Origin: Camillea tinctor | Lineage: Eukaryota; Ascomycota; Sordariomycetes; Xylariales; Xylariaceae | Direction of reading: 5' to 3' | Length of the DNA: 64,000 bases | Assembly: GCA_022578605.1 (NCBI GenBank) | Contig: MU394079.1 | Coordinates: forward strand, 186,001 to 250,000 | Shown: positions 36,913 to 54,689 of the stretch, piece by piece | How the letters are laid out: each line of letters starts with the position of its first letter | How positions within the stretch are numbered: position 1 is the stretch's first letter | The notes under the pieces: model-generated | Database searches by the model: none | Told to the model about the DNA's origin: nothing | What the model saw: only the letters and a program-made list of their open reading frames with translations | Position numbers and translations under genes: made by a program

Positions 36913-38664
36913 TCAGCAGATTTTCTTAAATAACACCATCTTTGTGGGATCAGCCAGCACGTTAACTTCAAACATGAAGTTCTTTGGCCGGCCTACCACA
37001 CCGTCTTCAAACTTAATGTCGTAGTGTGTTAGAATATATGCCAAGATGATCTTGATCTGGTTGCTGGCAAAAAAGCGACCCGGACATGCGTCATTTCCGA
37101 AGCCAAACTGCATGCTGTCATAAGATGTGCTGGCGAACTGATACTTGTTAGCGTCTCCAGGCCGGCTCCGAAGCTTGTAGAAGCGGAACCCGTCGAATGC
37201 ATGAGGGTCACCCCATTCGGCAGGTGCTTCATCGAGCATGTTCGTATTGCACTGGACTATGGTGCCAGCAGGGATGTGGAATCCGTTTGAAAGATCAATC
37301 GGAATCATGGCTTTCCGCTGAAACGTAGCTGAGGAGTATGTTAGTTAATTGATAATAATGATAAAATGTCAATCAGAGGGGAAGCTTACCAACAGAGGGA
37401 GGGCTATGTCTTTGCGACTCTTTCATGAAACTATCTAGCATTCTCATTTGTGTTAGATGTTGTTTCTGAAGCACTCCGTTGTTGCCCTTTGTTATTTCCA
37501 ATATCTCATTCCTCAGGGGTTCCACATATTCTGGCCTAGCCGCTAGGTCGTATAGAGCGTGAATGATGGCCAGTCTTGTTGTGTGGATGGCCGCAGTCGC
37601 AGTCAACATCTGCAGGTTCGCTAACTCTTTGTTATTAAATGACTTGTCTCCGGTACTCTTGGCTCGTTCTTGCATCCACTCTATCATGTCGTTCCGGGGA
37701 GAGTGATTAAGGTCATTTAGTTCCATTGAACGTTTCTTGAGCTCCGGCATAAGTAGATCCAGGGCTCTTTGATGATCTCCACGGATGCGTGCCATTTCTG
37801 GAATAAAGTATTGGGCAATAGGCCGTAACCAAGGATGCCACTGCTTTAGCTTCTCTCCTCCAGTCATGACATCCGTAGCAAACTTGACACTGCAATCCAA
37901 CCACGCATCGTCTCGGCACATCGGACTGCCAACGAAGATGCGAGCTGATGCTTGCGCTACAACTCGCAAGAGCTTGTCGTGAAGGTCTATTGGTGTCCAA
38001 TCTATGACATGTATTAGCGACTTATAGAAGCAACCGTGTTTGATACAAAGGCCGGCTCACCATCACAGGGCGGAAACTGAGTTTCGAAACAATAGGCAAC
38101 TTCATCTTCAACGTCTGCAACAAATGTGCCAAGGTTCCGGTTCAAATCTATTTTGATAGCGCCCAACATGATATCGCTCTCATGGTCGATAGTTGTATAG
38201 TTGCCGATGTGGCGCTGGGTATTATTAGGTATTAGTTAACTTATTAGTAAAATCATGATAGATTCTCATATAACTAACGTCAGACAAAGCCTTCATCCCA
38301 CTTGCCTGATGGCGGTTATACCCCTTAAGCTCGTGGGCGTATTTTCTTGGGAGAAAGATACGAGGGCCATCAGGTGTGAGCACCTGAAATATTGTATTTT
38401 TAAACTACGAAGGTATCTTAGCGCGTTGAACTAACAGGTGATTCTTATAACGTGTAGTACCTTTTCGTAGCCTTCACGTAAAACAACATCCGCTTCCTGG
38501 ACATATCGTGATTTCAATATGGTGGCATCAGTAGCATCAATACCAACAGTCGGGAGCTTGAAGATCTTAGGCTTCTGTAGTAATTTTGCAATGATTGTGA
38601 GAAATAGTACAGTTCCTGCTGCTAGGCTTGAAGCCCAAAAGCTTGGAAACTGTATAGTGTTCAT
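36913..38664 (-). CDS. Cytochrome P450, CYP68/CYP503 (ent-kaurene oxidase-like) type
   Basis: Five exons on the minus strand: 38664-38461, 38383-38279, 38214-38061, 38001-37390 and 37328-36913, total 1491 nt, 496 aa. The N-terminal hydrophobic anchor (SSLAAGTVLFLTIIAKLL) places it in the ER membrane. The K-helix ExxR is Glu349-Arg352 (KESQR), and heme-binding FGFGNDACPGRFFA has its Cys at about 440. The I-helix reads ATAAIHTTR, as in fungal terpenoid P450s of the ent-kaurene oxidase group, which oxidise terpene methyl groups in steps. An in-frame ATG 30 codons upstream (38754) is possible; I chose the one directly before the membrane anchor. It is four kb from the terpene synthase, which makes a cyclised terpene a likely substrate. 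Confidence 0.9.
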
Positions 38665-40611
38665 CTTCGAATACTGTACTAAAGAAATTGATTGTGAGTG
38701 CCCGCTGGTCTTTTTTCGTGGTTTATCTGGAGTCTGGAGAAACCTGACACGCACATTTTAGAGCCCAAAAATTGGACTGGAGGGTCCTTTCTGACATGAC
38801 ATGTATAGCCTGCCCGTGTGCAAGCCTGCATCCACGCCATCTAGACCAATCAAGGCCTGAATTTTCAATCCTGTAGAATAATTGGTCCTTGGCTACGCGA
38901 CCATCTCCAGTGAGAATTTTGTGGTACGTGTAAGACGGCTGGATACCTAGATAGAAAAGAAAAACAGGTTGAACTCGCCGCTACTGGATACAGATAGGCA
39001 AAGGTAATACAACCAGGGGGTCTTTATTCTAGATTTGGAGTATCACATAGCTAGGAATTCCCATAAACAAAGACCACATTTCCGTATTTTACAGTAAGCT
39101 GCTAAGGTTAGTATAGTGTAAATATAAACTTGACTCAGATCACTTATACCATATTCAATCTTGACAGGCCAGGGTAGATATCAAGGGTAGAAACAAAAGG
39201 TTCTTGAACTAAGGAGATGCTACATTGTAAATAGCCATGAATTAGGGAATTCAACTACCTAGGTTGACTTATCAGTGCTGGGATCAACACCCCTGTTATT
39301 TTTTTCCCTTTTGCGGTGAAGCGAGCAACTAGACTCTATGGAATTCTATAGTGGGGCAATGGGAGGAGCCGTACATAGACGAGACGAGACGAGACGAGGC
39401 GAGAAGAGGGGGGAGAGGGGGTAAGAAGAAGATCAGAGGGGCTCTCTCGGACTCTCGGGCACGTAGGATCAACTGCAATGTAGCATCTTTAGCGATCACC
39501 TACAGAAAGATGGATTGTAGTAGCTGGAATGGACAGGGGAGATGAGCCCTATACTATCTTATCAACTCCGTCATGTGAGTCGGGGCTCCATTTTGGACAT
39601 CTCCACGTTTTGCCCTAGGCAAAGTCGTCACGCCAATCATGGGGGCATACATATAACCTGATGATGGTAAATATAGTCGGAGTAACCCTTGTAACCAAAC
39701 GCCACTGACCTGGACGTGTGTACCATTTCGGTGAGACTTGATTGAGGCATCTCACCTCCGCTTCACCATCATTGTTGTCGGCGCTGAATCTCGTATGCGG
39801 CTGACTATATTGTGTTGGTTCTTATTGTCTTGCGCCACGCGAATGCTGTAGCAACACTGATGTAGAGAGTACATATGAAATAGTCATCCTTGACCTTGTG
39901 TGTTTCTCGGTACACCATACAACCCCTGCAGGTATGTCTCTACATAATTACACTAATTCCGACTATACTTTAAAATGCTGAAGAAAAAAAGCAACAACCG
40001 CAACTGGGACGACATCACGAACTTAACCCGTTATAGTATAAGGCTTGAAACCCGCCTGACTCTAATGAACAGAGGGCGGGGAGGGGGAGATATAGGATTT
40101 GCACAGTCATCGAATAAATTAAAAGTGTAGATTTCATACTTACCATCGGTTTCGTTTTCGAATGGTGATATTTATGTACGTATAGTCTGAATTCCAAAGA
40201 TCCCTAAATTCCATATACTGTTCAATCCAGAGACGAAATAGACTATACTATAATAGCTTGCATGGGATTCACAACAATCCTTGTTAACGTGAAATGCATG
40301 CACCAATTAGACAGTTTGGAACAACTAGCTTCTACAAGCACCTTTTGCTATGTATAGATTATGCAACGTGCGTGGGCTTTCCAAGGCGTCATATACACGC
40401 ATATTATCCTGGATGGCATCTATATAATAATGGTGTGACACGGCAGGATAATAATACAGTCGGTAATACTACCGATGCTACCAGCATTTACAGACTCCAT
40501 TTTTTGAGTCCCAAAAGAAAAGGCGAAAACCCGGTTACCTACCTAGTTACTATCATCATCATCATCATCATCAAAAAAAAAAAAATTTAGAATTTCTGGA
40601 AACTATACACC
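38665..40611. promoter_or_regulatory. Shared divergent promoter region, P450 / glycosyltransferase
   Basis: About 1.9 kb between the start of the P450 (-) and that of the glycosyltransferase (+). It contains a GACGA-type repeat at 39379-39403. Just before the glycosyltransferase start come an ATC repeat (40552-40572) and a poly-A run (40573-40584), probably in its 5' leader. No gene is recognised inside. Co-control of both genes is plausible. Confidence 0.45.
40552..40584. repeat. ATC microsatellite with poly-A
   Basis: Seven ATC units directly followed by an A12 run, 28 bp before the glycosyltransferase start codon. Confidence 0.85.
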
Positions 40612-41877
40612 ATGTCACCCTCAGCAGTCGAAACGGCCCCTCAGCTGGGCACTACCCTGGACACGTTACCTCCAGGCCTCGAGTTAATCCCCACAGAGAA
40701 GCTTGATCTCCGTACCGACGAGGAGATCGCCGCATGGCTTCAGACGCGCCATCCTATCACGTCACAGAAAAATGTTTGGACATTCTGGCACTCAGGGTAC
40801 GCCCAAATGGCTCCTTGGGTCCAGCGCAACATCATCAATTGGGTTCGTAAACTCGGTCCGGATTGGACAGTGCACTTTTTGGACCATGTGCCCGGATCAG
40901 AGACCAACGTCTATCATTTTCTGGATAGCTCGTTCTTCCCAGATGCGTTCAACAATAACCTTATGGACGGTCCTCATGTGGGCCCCCATTCGGGTGATAT
41001 CGTCCGCCTTGCGCTAATCTGCAAGTATGGAGGAGTATGGATGGACGCTGGGACATTCCTATTCCGCCATATAGATGATATTTGCTGGAAGCAGATTGAG
41101 GATTCAAGCTGTCCCTATGAGATGTGTGCGTTCGTGGTCGAAATGCGACCAGGGGTGGAAACGATCATCAATGGTTTCATCGCCGCCAACCGCGGGAACC
41201 CTTTCATTAGACGCTGGCACGATACCTACGTCGCTCTCTGGGATGGTGTGACTAACTCCCATGGTTTCCACAAGCACCCCCTCATTAGGCACTTACCTCT
41301 CCTCTGCCCAGCCGTTGATAAGCTTAACTGCCCTGACCTCAACGTGCTGATGGAGGGGTTTACCGACTACTTTGGTCAAACTATGTGCTGCGAACGTCTC
41401 CGCAAGCTTGTTGATCCTTCTGATGGGTTCAATGGGCCCGAATATGTCTCAAACTCGGTGCTTCTATTCCCGGTTATGCAGGAAATGTTCTACTTTCAAC
41501 AGGTCACCGGGTGGTCTGGCACTCGCCAATTCGAGCTTCTTACTGCTAAGCGCTCCGGGGAGGGCGTTGTGAAGGATGAGAAATGGCAGGCCGCAGAGGA
41601 TTTTGTGCATGACTCTCTAGCTAACACATCCACTATGAAGCTGTCACATGGTCCCCCGGGGGCCTTAGAGTCCTTCTTAGCCGATCTGTGGGACTCACCG
41701 GAGCACCATGATAAGGATAATCTCGAAGGAACATTTGCCAATTATCTAAGATATGGGAGTGTGCATTTCAAGCAAACAAGGAAGATGCTACCGATGAAGG
41801 TTAGTTGGCCAGATGAAGAGATATTGTGCATGGGTCTACTAGAGCCTAAAGGTGAGGTTTCAAAAGTCACGTCGTAG
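40612..41877 (+). CDS. Glycosyltransferase, GT32 / capsular-polysaccharide-synthesis-like
   Basis: A single uninterrupted exon, 421 aa. The region KNVWTFWHSGYAQMAPWVQR and the block HSGDIVRLALICKYGGVWMDAG (core at about residues 127-147) are the hallmark of the Caps_synth/GT32-like glycosyltransferases. The usual DxD is here D-A-G (Asp145), as in several members of the capsular-synthesis branch. There is no signal peptide or membrane segment, so a cytosolic enzyme is likely. Such proteins move a sugar from a nucleotide donor to an acceptor; donor and acceptor are unknown. It is convergent with the terpene synthase (416 bp between stops) and divergent from the P450, so glycosylation of a terpenoid is a reasonable inference. 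Absence of introns contrasts with its neighbours. Confidence 0.8.
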   Translation: MSPSAVETAPQLGTTLDTLPPGLELIPTEKLDLRTDEEIAAWLQTRHPITSQKNVWTFWHSGYAQMAPWVQRNIINWVRKLGPDWTVHFLDHVPGSETNVYHFLDSSFFPDAFNNNLMDGPHVGPHSGDIVRLALICKYGGVWMDAGTFLFRHIDDICWKQIEDSSCPYEMCAFVVEMRPGVETIINGFIAANRGNPFIRRWHDTYVALWDGVTNSHGFHKHPLIRHLPLLCPAVDKLNCPDLNVLMEGFTDYFGQTMCCERLRKLVDPSDGFNGPEYVSNSVLLFPVMQEMFYFQQVTGWSGTRQFELLTAKRSGEGVVKDEKWQAAEDFVHDSLANTSTMKLSHGPPGALESFLADLWDSPEHHDKDNLEGTFANYLRYGSVHFKQTRKMLPMKVSWPDEEILCMGLLEPKGEVSKVTS

Positions 41878-42293
41878 GTAGGTAGTCAAGAAGCCAAATG
41901 AGAATGTAACATCCAATTGTTATTCAATATGAAATCAAGTCTCGTAATGTAGTCTCCGCATACTACCAAGTCGTACACATCATTCCCGTGGGGGAAGATA
42001 TATGTGTAATCCCATTTTCGTACAAGTCTTATAAAAAGGGGCTAAGAAAATAATAGATCCCAAAATGATGACATAAGAGATAAAAGGTGTAGCAGCGTGG
42101 TAACCGACTTGACCTGCAAGTAACGGTTTCGGGAGTATCAAAAAATCCTCTTCTTCCCTCTTACAACCCGTGCCGTGATGGCGTATATATAATCTAGGAA
42201 ATGGTATGTTGCCATAATTGCTCTATCCGGACCCCGTTACACCCCCTTTTGTACAGAAAATAGCGTTGAAATAGAAATAATTCTCAGAAGATA
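41878..42293. other. Convergent 3' flanks
   Basis: 416 bp between the stops of the glycosyltransferase (+) and the terpene synthase (-). No gene seen. Confidence 0.5.
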
Positions 42294-48282
<5,989 letters not shown>

Positions 48283-50732
48283 TCAGGCTGGATCAGCAAC
48301 GACTTTCTCCGTTACATGACCGTCAGCTTGCACAATGACTTTATCTACCTTGAGAGAGGCCTTGACAGGGTTAGGCTGATCGTAAACCCATTCGAGTTGT
48401 TCCAGGGTTCGGCCCTGAGATTCAACGCTGCAAAACAAATGATCAACGAGAATACTAGATTTCTAGGAGAGTTGAACTTACCCGAATAGATACCACTTCA
48501 AGACAAGGAAAAAGAGAGAAAACATGGTTAGCATTTTCTTTGAAGACGCAGAGAGCGTATACCTTAGGAGATATTTATTCAATGGTGCAGGCAGCGCAGC
48601 AAGTGGAAGGGAGGATGAAAAACGCAAATGACTCAGCTTACAGCAATAGTTTCAACCATGTCCCAGCCGACGAAAACATATATGTACTTATATCCAATGT
48701 TTTCAAGTGCAATAGGCCCGGCAAATTGGTTAATGAAGCCAACAGCACTGACGATGATGCCAGAAGCAGCGAGGCCTTTAGCGCGCTGGGTAGTCTCGAG
48801 AGCTTCGGTAGGGATAACGCCCTGAAGTGGCGTATACGTAAAGGAAAAGACAATATTAAATAGGAAGTATGCAGCTAGAGCCCCCTTGGCATACGACCCC
48901 TGAACATTGTCACCTTGAGCGTAGAGGGCAGCAGAAAGACCCGAGTTAAGAGCAAGGAGGAGAGCACACGCTATAGGTGACATCAGTAAGAGCTAGAAAG
49001 GGGTGTTGGCTGGGGTGTTGGTTGGTTGGTAGAATATGATTGGCTATATGAAGATACATACCAAATGTTCCAATCACGAGGACCTTACGCCGAGGCATAC
49101 GATCTGTTAGAGACACCGCAGTTAAGGCACCAACCGCGGATAGGACTGAGTTAAGCAGATTATATGCTAGTTGTTGTGAAACGGTGCTGACCCCGATATT
49201 CTCAAAAATAGTAGTGTTGAAGTAACCAAGTCCGTTGCCAGAAAACTGACCGAAAATGGATATCATCAATACTTGGGCCATGCGCCAACGTCCGTTATGA
49301 GTTAATATGAAGGGCTTGTCTATTATAGGAAGGATTAGACGAGGAAAACGAAGATGGGATATCCCAGGTGAAAAGGAGTAGGTCTTGACATACAATCCCA
49401 TGCTCGTTTATCGATACCATTCTGGTGGATATTTTCTCTCATTTCGTCGATCTCTAGAACCACAAGGCGGGATTTACGGTCACCGTTTCCATGATATTTT
49501 GCGAGAAATTGGATGGCTTCTTCCTCGCGCCCGTTGGCCATGAGGTAACGAGGAGACTCGGGAATAAACCAGACAGATCCCATGACAACCACGCACGCAA
49601 AAGCCTGGAGGATAATGGGGATCCTCCAGGAGTAGTTGTTGTCAATCTGGTTGCACCCGAACACAACAGCAGCCGCTGGAATAGAGCCTCCGAACCAGCC
49701 ACAGTTATAAAATCCTATGATGCCACGTGCTATTAATAAGTTGCAAATGAAAACTGACGGAATCTAGGACCAGTACCTGTAGCTCGGCCACGCCAATGTG
49801 GAGGGGCGATCTCCACGGCGTACGCGGGCGCAGCAACGGTCATAATTGATATGCCTACACCGAGTACAAACCGCCCAACAACAAATTGGGGTATCGCCAT
49901 GGCGGTTGCTGTTATAATCATGCCGACGATAATAGTCACGCCGCCACAAAACATGGCGATCCTCCGCCCATACCTATCGGAGAGAATCGCGGCAAAGGGA
50001 GATCCAACCATCGAGCCACTAGGTAGGGGAATGCGTGCGTTAGTCGCAGGACGGAACCCTAAGATAACTTACGGATGGCTAACACGGTATAGAGGGAGAA
50101 CATCACGGCGACAATCTTGCCGGTCTTTCCGCTGTGGAACGTATCTTGGAAATGGTCCATAGCGATGACTCCCGTGAGCAAAGAGGCTGTAATACGACAA
50201 AACTTGTTTTAGCATATACACATGTTTTTGTCTAAAAATAACTTGACTTTGGGGAAAGGTGGATGTAGAAGGAGGGGGGAGGGGAGGGCCGTACTATCAT
50301 ATCCATTCGCACAGGCGCAGCAAAACGCAGTGAAGATGGAGACTTGAATTGTCACAATTATTGGTATCCGCTCAAACGCGTCAAATCAGATTATTGGGGA
50401 AGAACTCCATTTACAGTAGAGATGCCATGATTCTTTGCTCCAAGGATTTATTTTGGTTTCGTGGATAGCTGCGTACAGCTCGGCCTAATGTACAATCAGC
50501 TTATTACTTCTCCCCCCTCCCCACGAGGTAAGAATAGTTGTTGACGCAAGCCGCACATTCGCGTATGTGACGAACTAAAAGGGGGGGGAAATGCCACGGG
50601 AGCACCAACGTTGCGAACTTCCTTGGCCTTCGCACCGGAGAGCGCGACAGTGGCACCAGAGCCTTTATCGACGGTGACCGGGGAAATCTGCGCCACCTCG
50701 ATGCCGCTATGACTGATATCTTTATCCCCCAT
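48283..50732 (-). CDS. MFS sugar-porter-type transporter
   Basis: Ten exons on the minus strand: 50732-50598, 50484-50415, 50342-50295, 50186-50084, 50018-49777, 49714-49394, 49319-49062, 48970-48642, 48495-48482 and 48427-48283, 1665 nt, 554 aa, the normal size. Sugar-transporter signatures: ACANGYDTSLL in helix 1, SDRYGRR in loop 2-3, PESPRYLMANGR after helix 6, DRMPRRK in loop 8-9 and VGWDMVE in helix 12. Twelve membrane segments are expected in the plasma membrane, with hexose, lactose or a similar solute carried by proton symport. Exon 9 has only 14 nt. The donor of intron 1 (GTGGCA) is weak, so residues 43-46 are uncertain; the other junctions restore family motifs. It could serve nutrition or the nearby cluster; sequence does not decide. 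Confidence 0.85.
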
Positions 50733-52350
50733 GACGCCGCCGCTGATAACTAGCGAGGCAAAATAGAACTGTTGAGAGTGGTACTTTGCTGTGAAGAGAT
50801 AGGTAGATTTTGTAAATAGAACTAGGTCAGGTTTAATAGGTACAGATCCTGACGACGACTGCAGGTTTGGAGCTCACATCAGACCGTCAAGCCCGCCATG
50901 AAAATGCGGCGAGTCAGCCTTTTTATTTAATCCCTCTCAACCCATGTCCACTGCAGTGCACCCACGCTCGCGTGGTGTAAGTAAGTTGTGTAATGGCCCT
51001 TTCCTCTCCCCCCTTCCCCCCAATATTCCTATGTCCAGTCAAAGACACGGCCCCAGAACGTCCGCAAACCCAATCCGGAGCCGTGCACTCGCTGCTACTA
51101 CAATGACAGGGACATCGATCGACCATTGGCGATCTGATAGGCGGGTTGGCGCAAGGATGAATGACAGCTGCACGGATGGCATGACAGGGGGCTTAATCTG
51201 TTCTAGATGCAGGTTACCTTCGACTACTACCCCTAATTTAGTCGACAGCTTTAGCGAGCTTAACGATGATGATGCGAGATGCAAGTGACCCTCGGTTCAC
51301 TTATCAAACACCAGTGATAATCGTCAAACGATTATGCCGTGATTGTATATCGCCGAAGCATTCCCATTTTCCTTTTCCTTTTTTTTCTTTTTTTTTCTTT
51401 CGGTTTCGTGGACCGCTCAGGCTTTTCTGCGTTACGGTAGTTGGGGAGATTTGTATGGCAAAAGCATAATGGGCCGACTTAGGATCGCGGTACGAGCAAC
51501 CGGCGCTACTGTTAATGTAAAATCGGGAACTGCCTATAATATCGAATAGTGTTCACGAGGCGTGTGCTCTGGGGCACGGGGAGGGGGCGGGAGGCAAATC
51601 AGCTCGGCGAGGCTTGAGATTATCTCGCCGTCATTCGTGGGAGCGTAGTAAAACACCACACCCCTTTTACATGTCTCGGTAGTTAGTAGTAATTGCGACA
51701 CATTAAAACCTAGTCACAAGTAACCATAGATAATTATTTCCGTAAGCCACATTCCTTACGCCTCCCCCACACGAGAACTTCCCCTCTTCCCTCGAGGAAC
51801 CCCCCCTTGAAGGCGTCCGAGTGTCTAACCAGAGCTGAGGAAAGCTGACATATTCTGCGGCCCGTGGTGCCGGGAGAAACTGGTCAGAGCTGAGATAAGG
51901 CGCACACCGCAACCGCGTATTCCCCTGCAAAGAGATGACATAAGCTATCTATCTGAGATGTTGCAAAGGGAAGGATTACTCGCGAGGGGCAGTGGGTTGG
52001 GGGCCGAGTCATGTAATTCAGGTTATATTGAATCGTGGCGTAGGTGGCGGTGGTCCTTTCTTTAAACTTCTAGAGATACATCTTGTAGTGTACAAGAAAA
52101 TCACCGATTTGGTAGCAAGAGAAAGTCCCTTGCATCCCAAGGATTGAAACATGGAATATATTTATTTTCGCGAAATGCCATAGGCGCTCTAGTATCCAAG
52201 CCATGATAGGTTAGATTAGTAGAGGATGCATAATTACCTAGGTAGCAAAGCTTGAAAGAGCCTTTTTAAGATTGTTTAGGCAAGGAGCGCGTCCCAAATA
52301 GGCATTGGTATCATCAATTTAATCATCTTACAAGATATTCTTTCAACACA
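50733..52350. other. Divergent intergenic region
   Basis: 1.6 kb upstream of the MFS gene (-) and of the small gene at 52351 (+). It contains G-rich and T-rich tracts. Frames at 50944 (+) and 51039 (-) overlap each other on opposite strands and look like chance. Confidence 0.4.
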
Positions 52351-52684
52351 ATGCCAAGTCCTAAGCAGGTTTGTGTATGCATCATGTTCATCTCTAGGTC
52401 TATCTGGCCTGTCTACCGCATTTTTCACCTATCTTGACTAGCCTATAGACAGCAAGGCACCAAAGAGAGCTCATGAAAGCCAGAAACTAGAGATACCAGG
52501 CGAAGAATCCGTCTTTGTGATAGAAGTGAACGAAGGCAGCCCGAACAAGTATCTCACCATCCCATCCATCAAACCAAATCCTCCCATTGCCTATATATTG
52601 TGGTCTTCAGATCCCATATTCGGGGGAAAACGGTCCCAAGGCGATGTCCATATCAGGAGTCATTATTCGGGGTTGATATATTAG
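52351..52684 (+). CDS. Small hypothetical protein, 81 aa
   Basis: I propose two exons, 52351-52368 and 52457-52684. The first is six codons (MPSPKQ) ending in AAGCAG before GTTTGT; the acceptor is AGCAAG at 52456. The product is hydrophilic: APKRAHESQKLEIPGEESVF, then NKYLTIPSIKPNPPIAYILW and a short His/Arg/Tyr-rich end. I recognise no family. Support is an uninterrupted 76-codon frame with ordinary codon use, a start codon after CAACACA and workable splice sites; several nearer AG acceptors fail because they hit stops. It ends 16 bp from the stop of the CCCH gene on the other strand, so the two transcripts almost certainly overlap at their 3' ends. It could also be a chance frame. Confidence 0.45.
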
Positions 52685-52700
52685 GGTGGGAAGTGATGCC

Positions 52701-53473
52701 TTAGTTTTTGCGCTTTGGCAGAGGCGCAATTTGGCGGTGTTCGGTAGCGTAGTGAGCAAAACTGCATTCCTCGGCTGACTTTCTGCATCGATCTCCATCG
52801 GCCCAGAACGAACAGATGAGCGGTTGTCTAACCGCTCCTACACTATTACCATGAATGAAAGGACAGAGTCCTCGGGGGGCATTCTTGCAATAGTATCCTT
52901 CAGTTGCCCACCAAGGGCAGATGATCTTCTTTTTGGGACCTTGGCCCTGGGCTGGTGCTGTTGTAGGCTGTCGACTTTGGGGATCGGCAGATTGTTGAGC
53001 GGAAGTGCGAGACATGTCCGTAGCCTGATGGCGGCCACGTTCTCCCGGCTTTGCTACCGCGGGTTGCTTGGTAGTTAACTCAGGTGAAAAAATCAAGCCT
53101 CTGCAATCCAAAGAATTAGAAATATTGTATAAGTGTGGTTGTTCCTGTTAAAAGCCAATACTTACGCTAAATCTCTCTCAATTCCCATGGATTGAGATGC
53201 TGATGTTTGCCCATGAGACTGGGACGGTACAGAGTCTGCCTCCTGGTTCGTCTTGAGAGAATTCTTCCCAGAGTTCTTTAGTAGTGACAAGATTGACTTG
53301 TGAGTTGCAGGACCAATGTATTCCTTCGTCAAGAGGATACCCAACCCCTGTTTAAGCAATTATTGTTAGCATATGGCTGGTCTTCCTAACTCTCAGAAGG
53401 ATAGGGAAGACCTTACCGTGTGGACGTGGGCTAGGCCTTGGTCAATAAACCGATCGCGAGTCGGCTCGGACAT
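52701..53473 (-). CDS. Tandem CCCH zinc-finger protein
   Basis: Three exons on the minus strand: 53473-53417, 53347-53166 and 53100-52701, 639 nt, 212 aa. The N-terminal 80 residues are helical (MSEPTRDRFIDQGLAHVHT then GLGILLTKEYIGPATHKSIL). A Gln/Pro/Ser-rich linker leads to two CCCH fingers near the C-terminus: CPWWATEGYYC..C..H (C-x9-C-x7-C-x3-H) and CSFWADGDRC..C..H (C-x8-C-x6-C-x3-H). CCCH pairs usually bind AU-rich or other single-stranded RNA and control mRNA decay or processing; the target here is unknown. The basic end PLPKRKN may be a nuclear localisation signal. Its stop lies 16 bp from the convergent small gene. Confidence 0.83.
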
Positions 53474-54689
53474 GGTCAATGACAGATGAAAGTTGGTGGG
53501 TAAATTGAGTGGGTAAATTGAGGAATGGAAAGAAAACGGTGTGTCCAGACAAGAGAATGTGATTCGATGTCAAATTCTTTCAGGTGGGAGATATTTCGCG
53601 GATGGTCAAACTTTAGGGTATTCGCCCTTTACCTTTTATTTAATCGAAACTGCTGTGTGCAGCTGGAACTTATTGCCGTGTGTTGCTCAGTAACGATAGC
53701 AATGAAGACAATATAAATTCAAAGAAGTACGAAGATACATCGCCGTTGCTATGGTGAGTAGAGACTGACGAGCCAATGAGAACACCCATAACTCCCTTAT
53801 TTGTACTTACCAGTTTATTGTTAGGGCGTCGGCTCTCATGTCATAGGCTAGGAATTAAAGCTATCAGGCAGGCGTATTATGGGGTATATACATATATGAG
53901 GTAGTCACGTAACTGCCCCTGAGCAGGAAGACGGCTGGTGGACTTCCTGCCTTCCGGGGAAGACGGGGGAATAGTGGAACTGGTGCTAAGAGAGAAAGAA
54001 TGAAACCCCGATTTAAGGGTAACTGAGTAGTTAAGTTATAAGGGATCACGCAGCTGCTGGATCTTTAATAGAGGTTATTTAGGGATGATTATGAATTTCT
54101 GTGAATATACAGAGCTTACCCTCAAAGTTTAATGGATATGCTATACTCACTTTTGGTGTCTCTATATCACCCCTATTGTATTCCAACTTGTCTATATCCT
54201 CTCCCTCCTATACCTATAACTCAATATTATATAATGCATCGCCTAGCATCTCTATTTTGTTTTAAATATCGGATTTCTAGACCATAGGATTATAGCCCAG
54301 TGCTGCTTGCCAGGCATTGGTTGATAAAATGGTAGTTATCCGCCATATGACAATTATGATGTGAAAACAGTATAAAAAAGGTGAAGCCATACGGTTACCA
54401 TAATCGGATAGTCTAGATTATCACCGAAGATAACGATTTGCTGTATTTCATATCTCCAAGATTAATAACAATAGCCGTCATATAGCCCTATTGCGGCAGT
54501 GGCTTCAGTACCCCCCGCTTCGAACTTCCACGTCATACTGACAATAGCAGCCCCTCTGTTCGTCTCGGCATCATGACTTCACTATCCCTACCTCCAATAT
54601 TAAGCCGGTGTATCTCCTCGCCCGTGTCGAAGATTCCGCGAAGTTAGTGCCCAACACTCTATACCTACACGGATTTATCATATCGTTTT
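53474..54689. promoter_or_regulatory. Shared divergent promoter region, CCCH / PRISE
   Basis: 1.2 kb between the starts of the CCCH gene (-) and the PRISE reductase (+). AT-rich; no further gene is seen. Confidence 0.4.
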
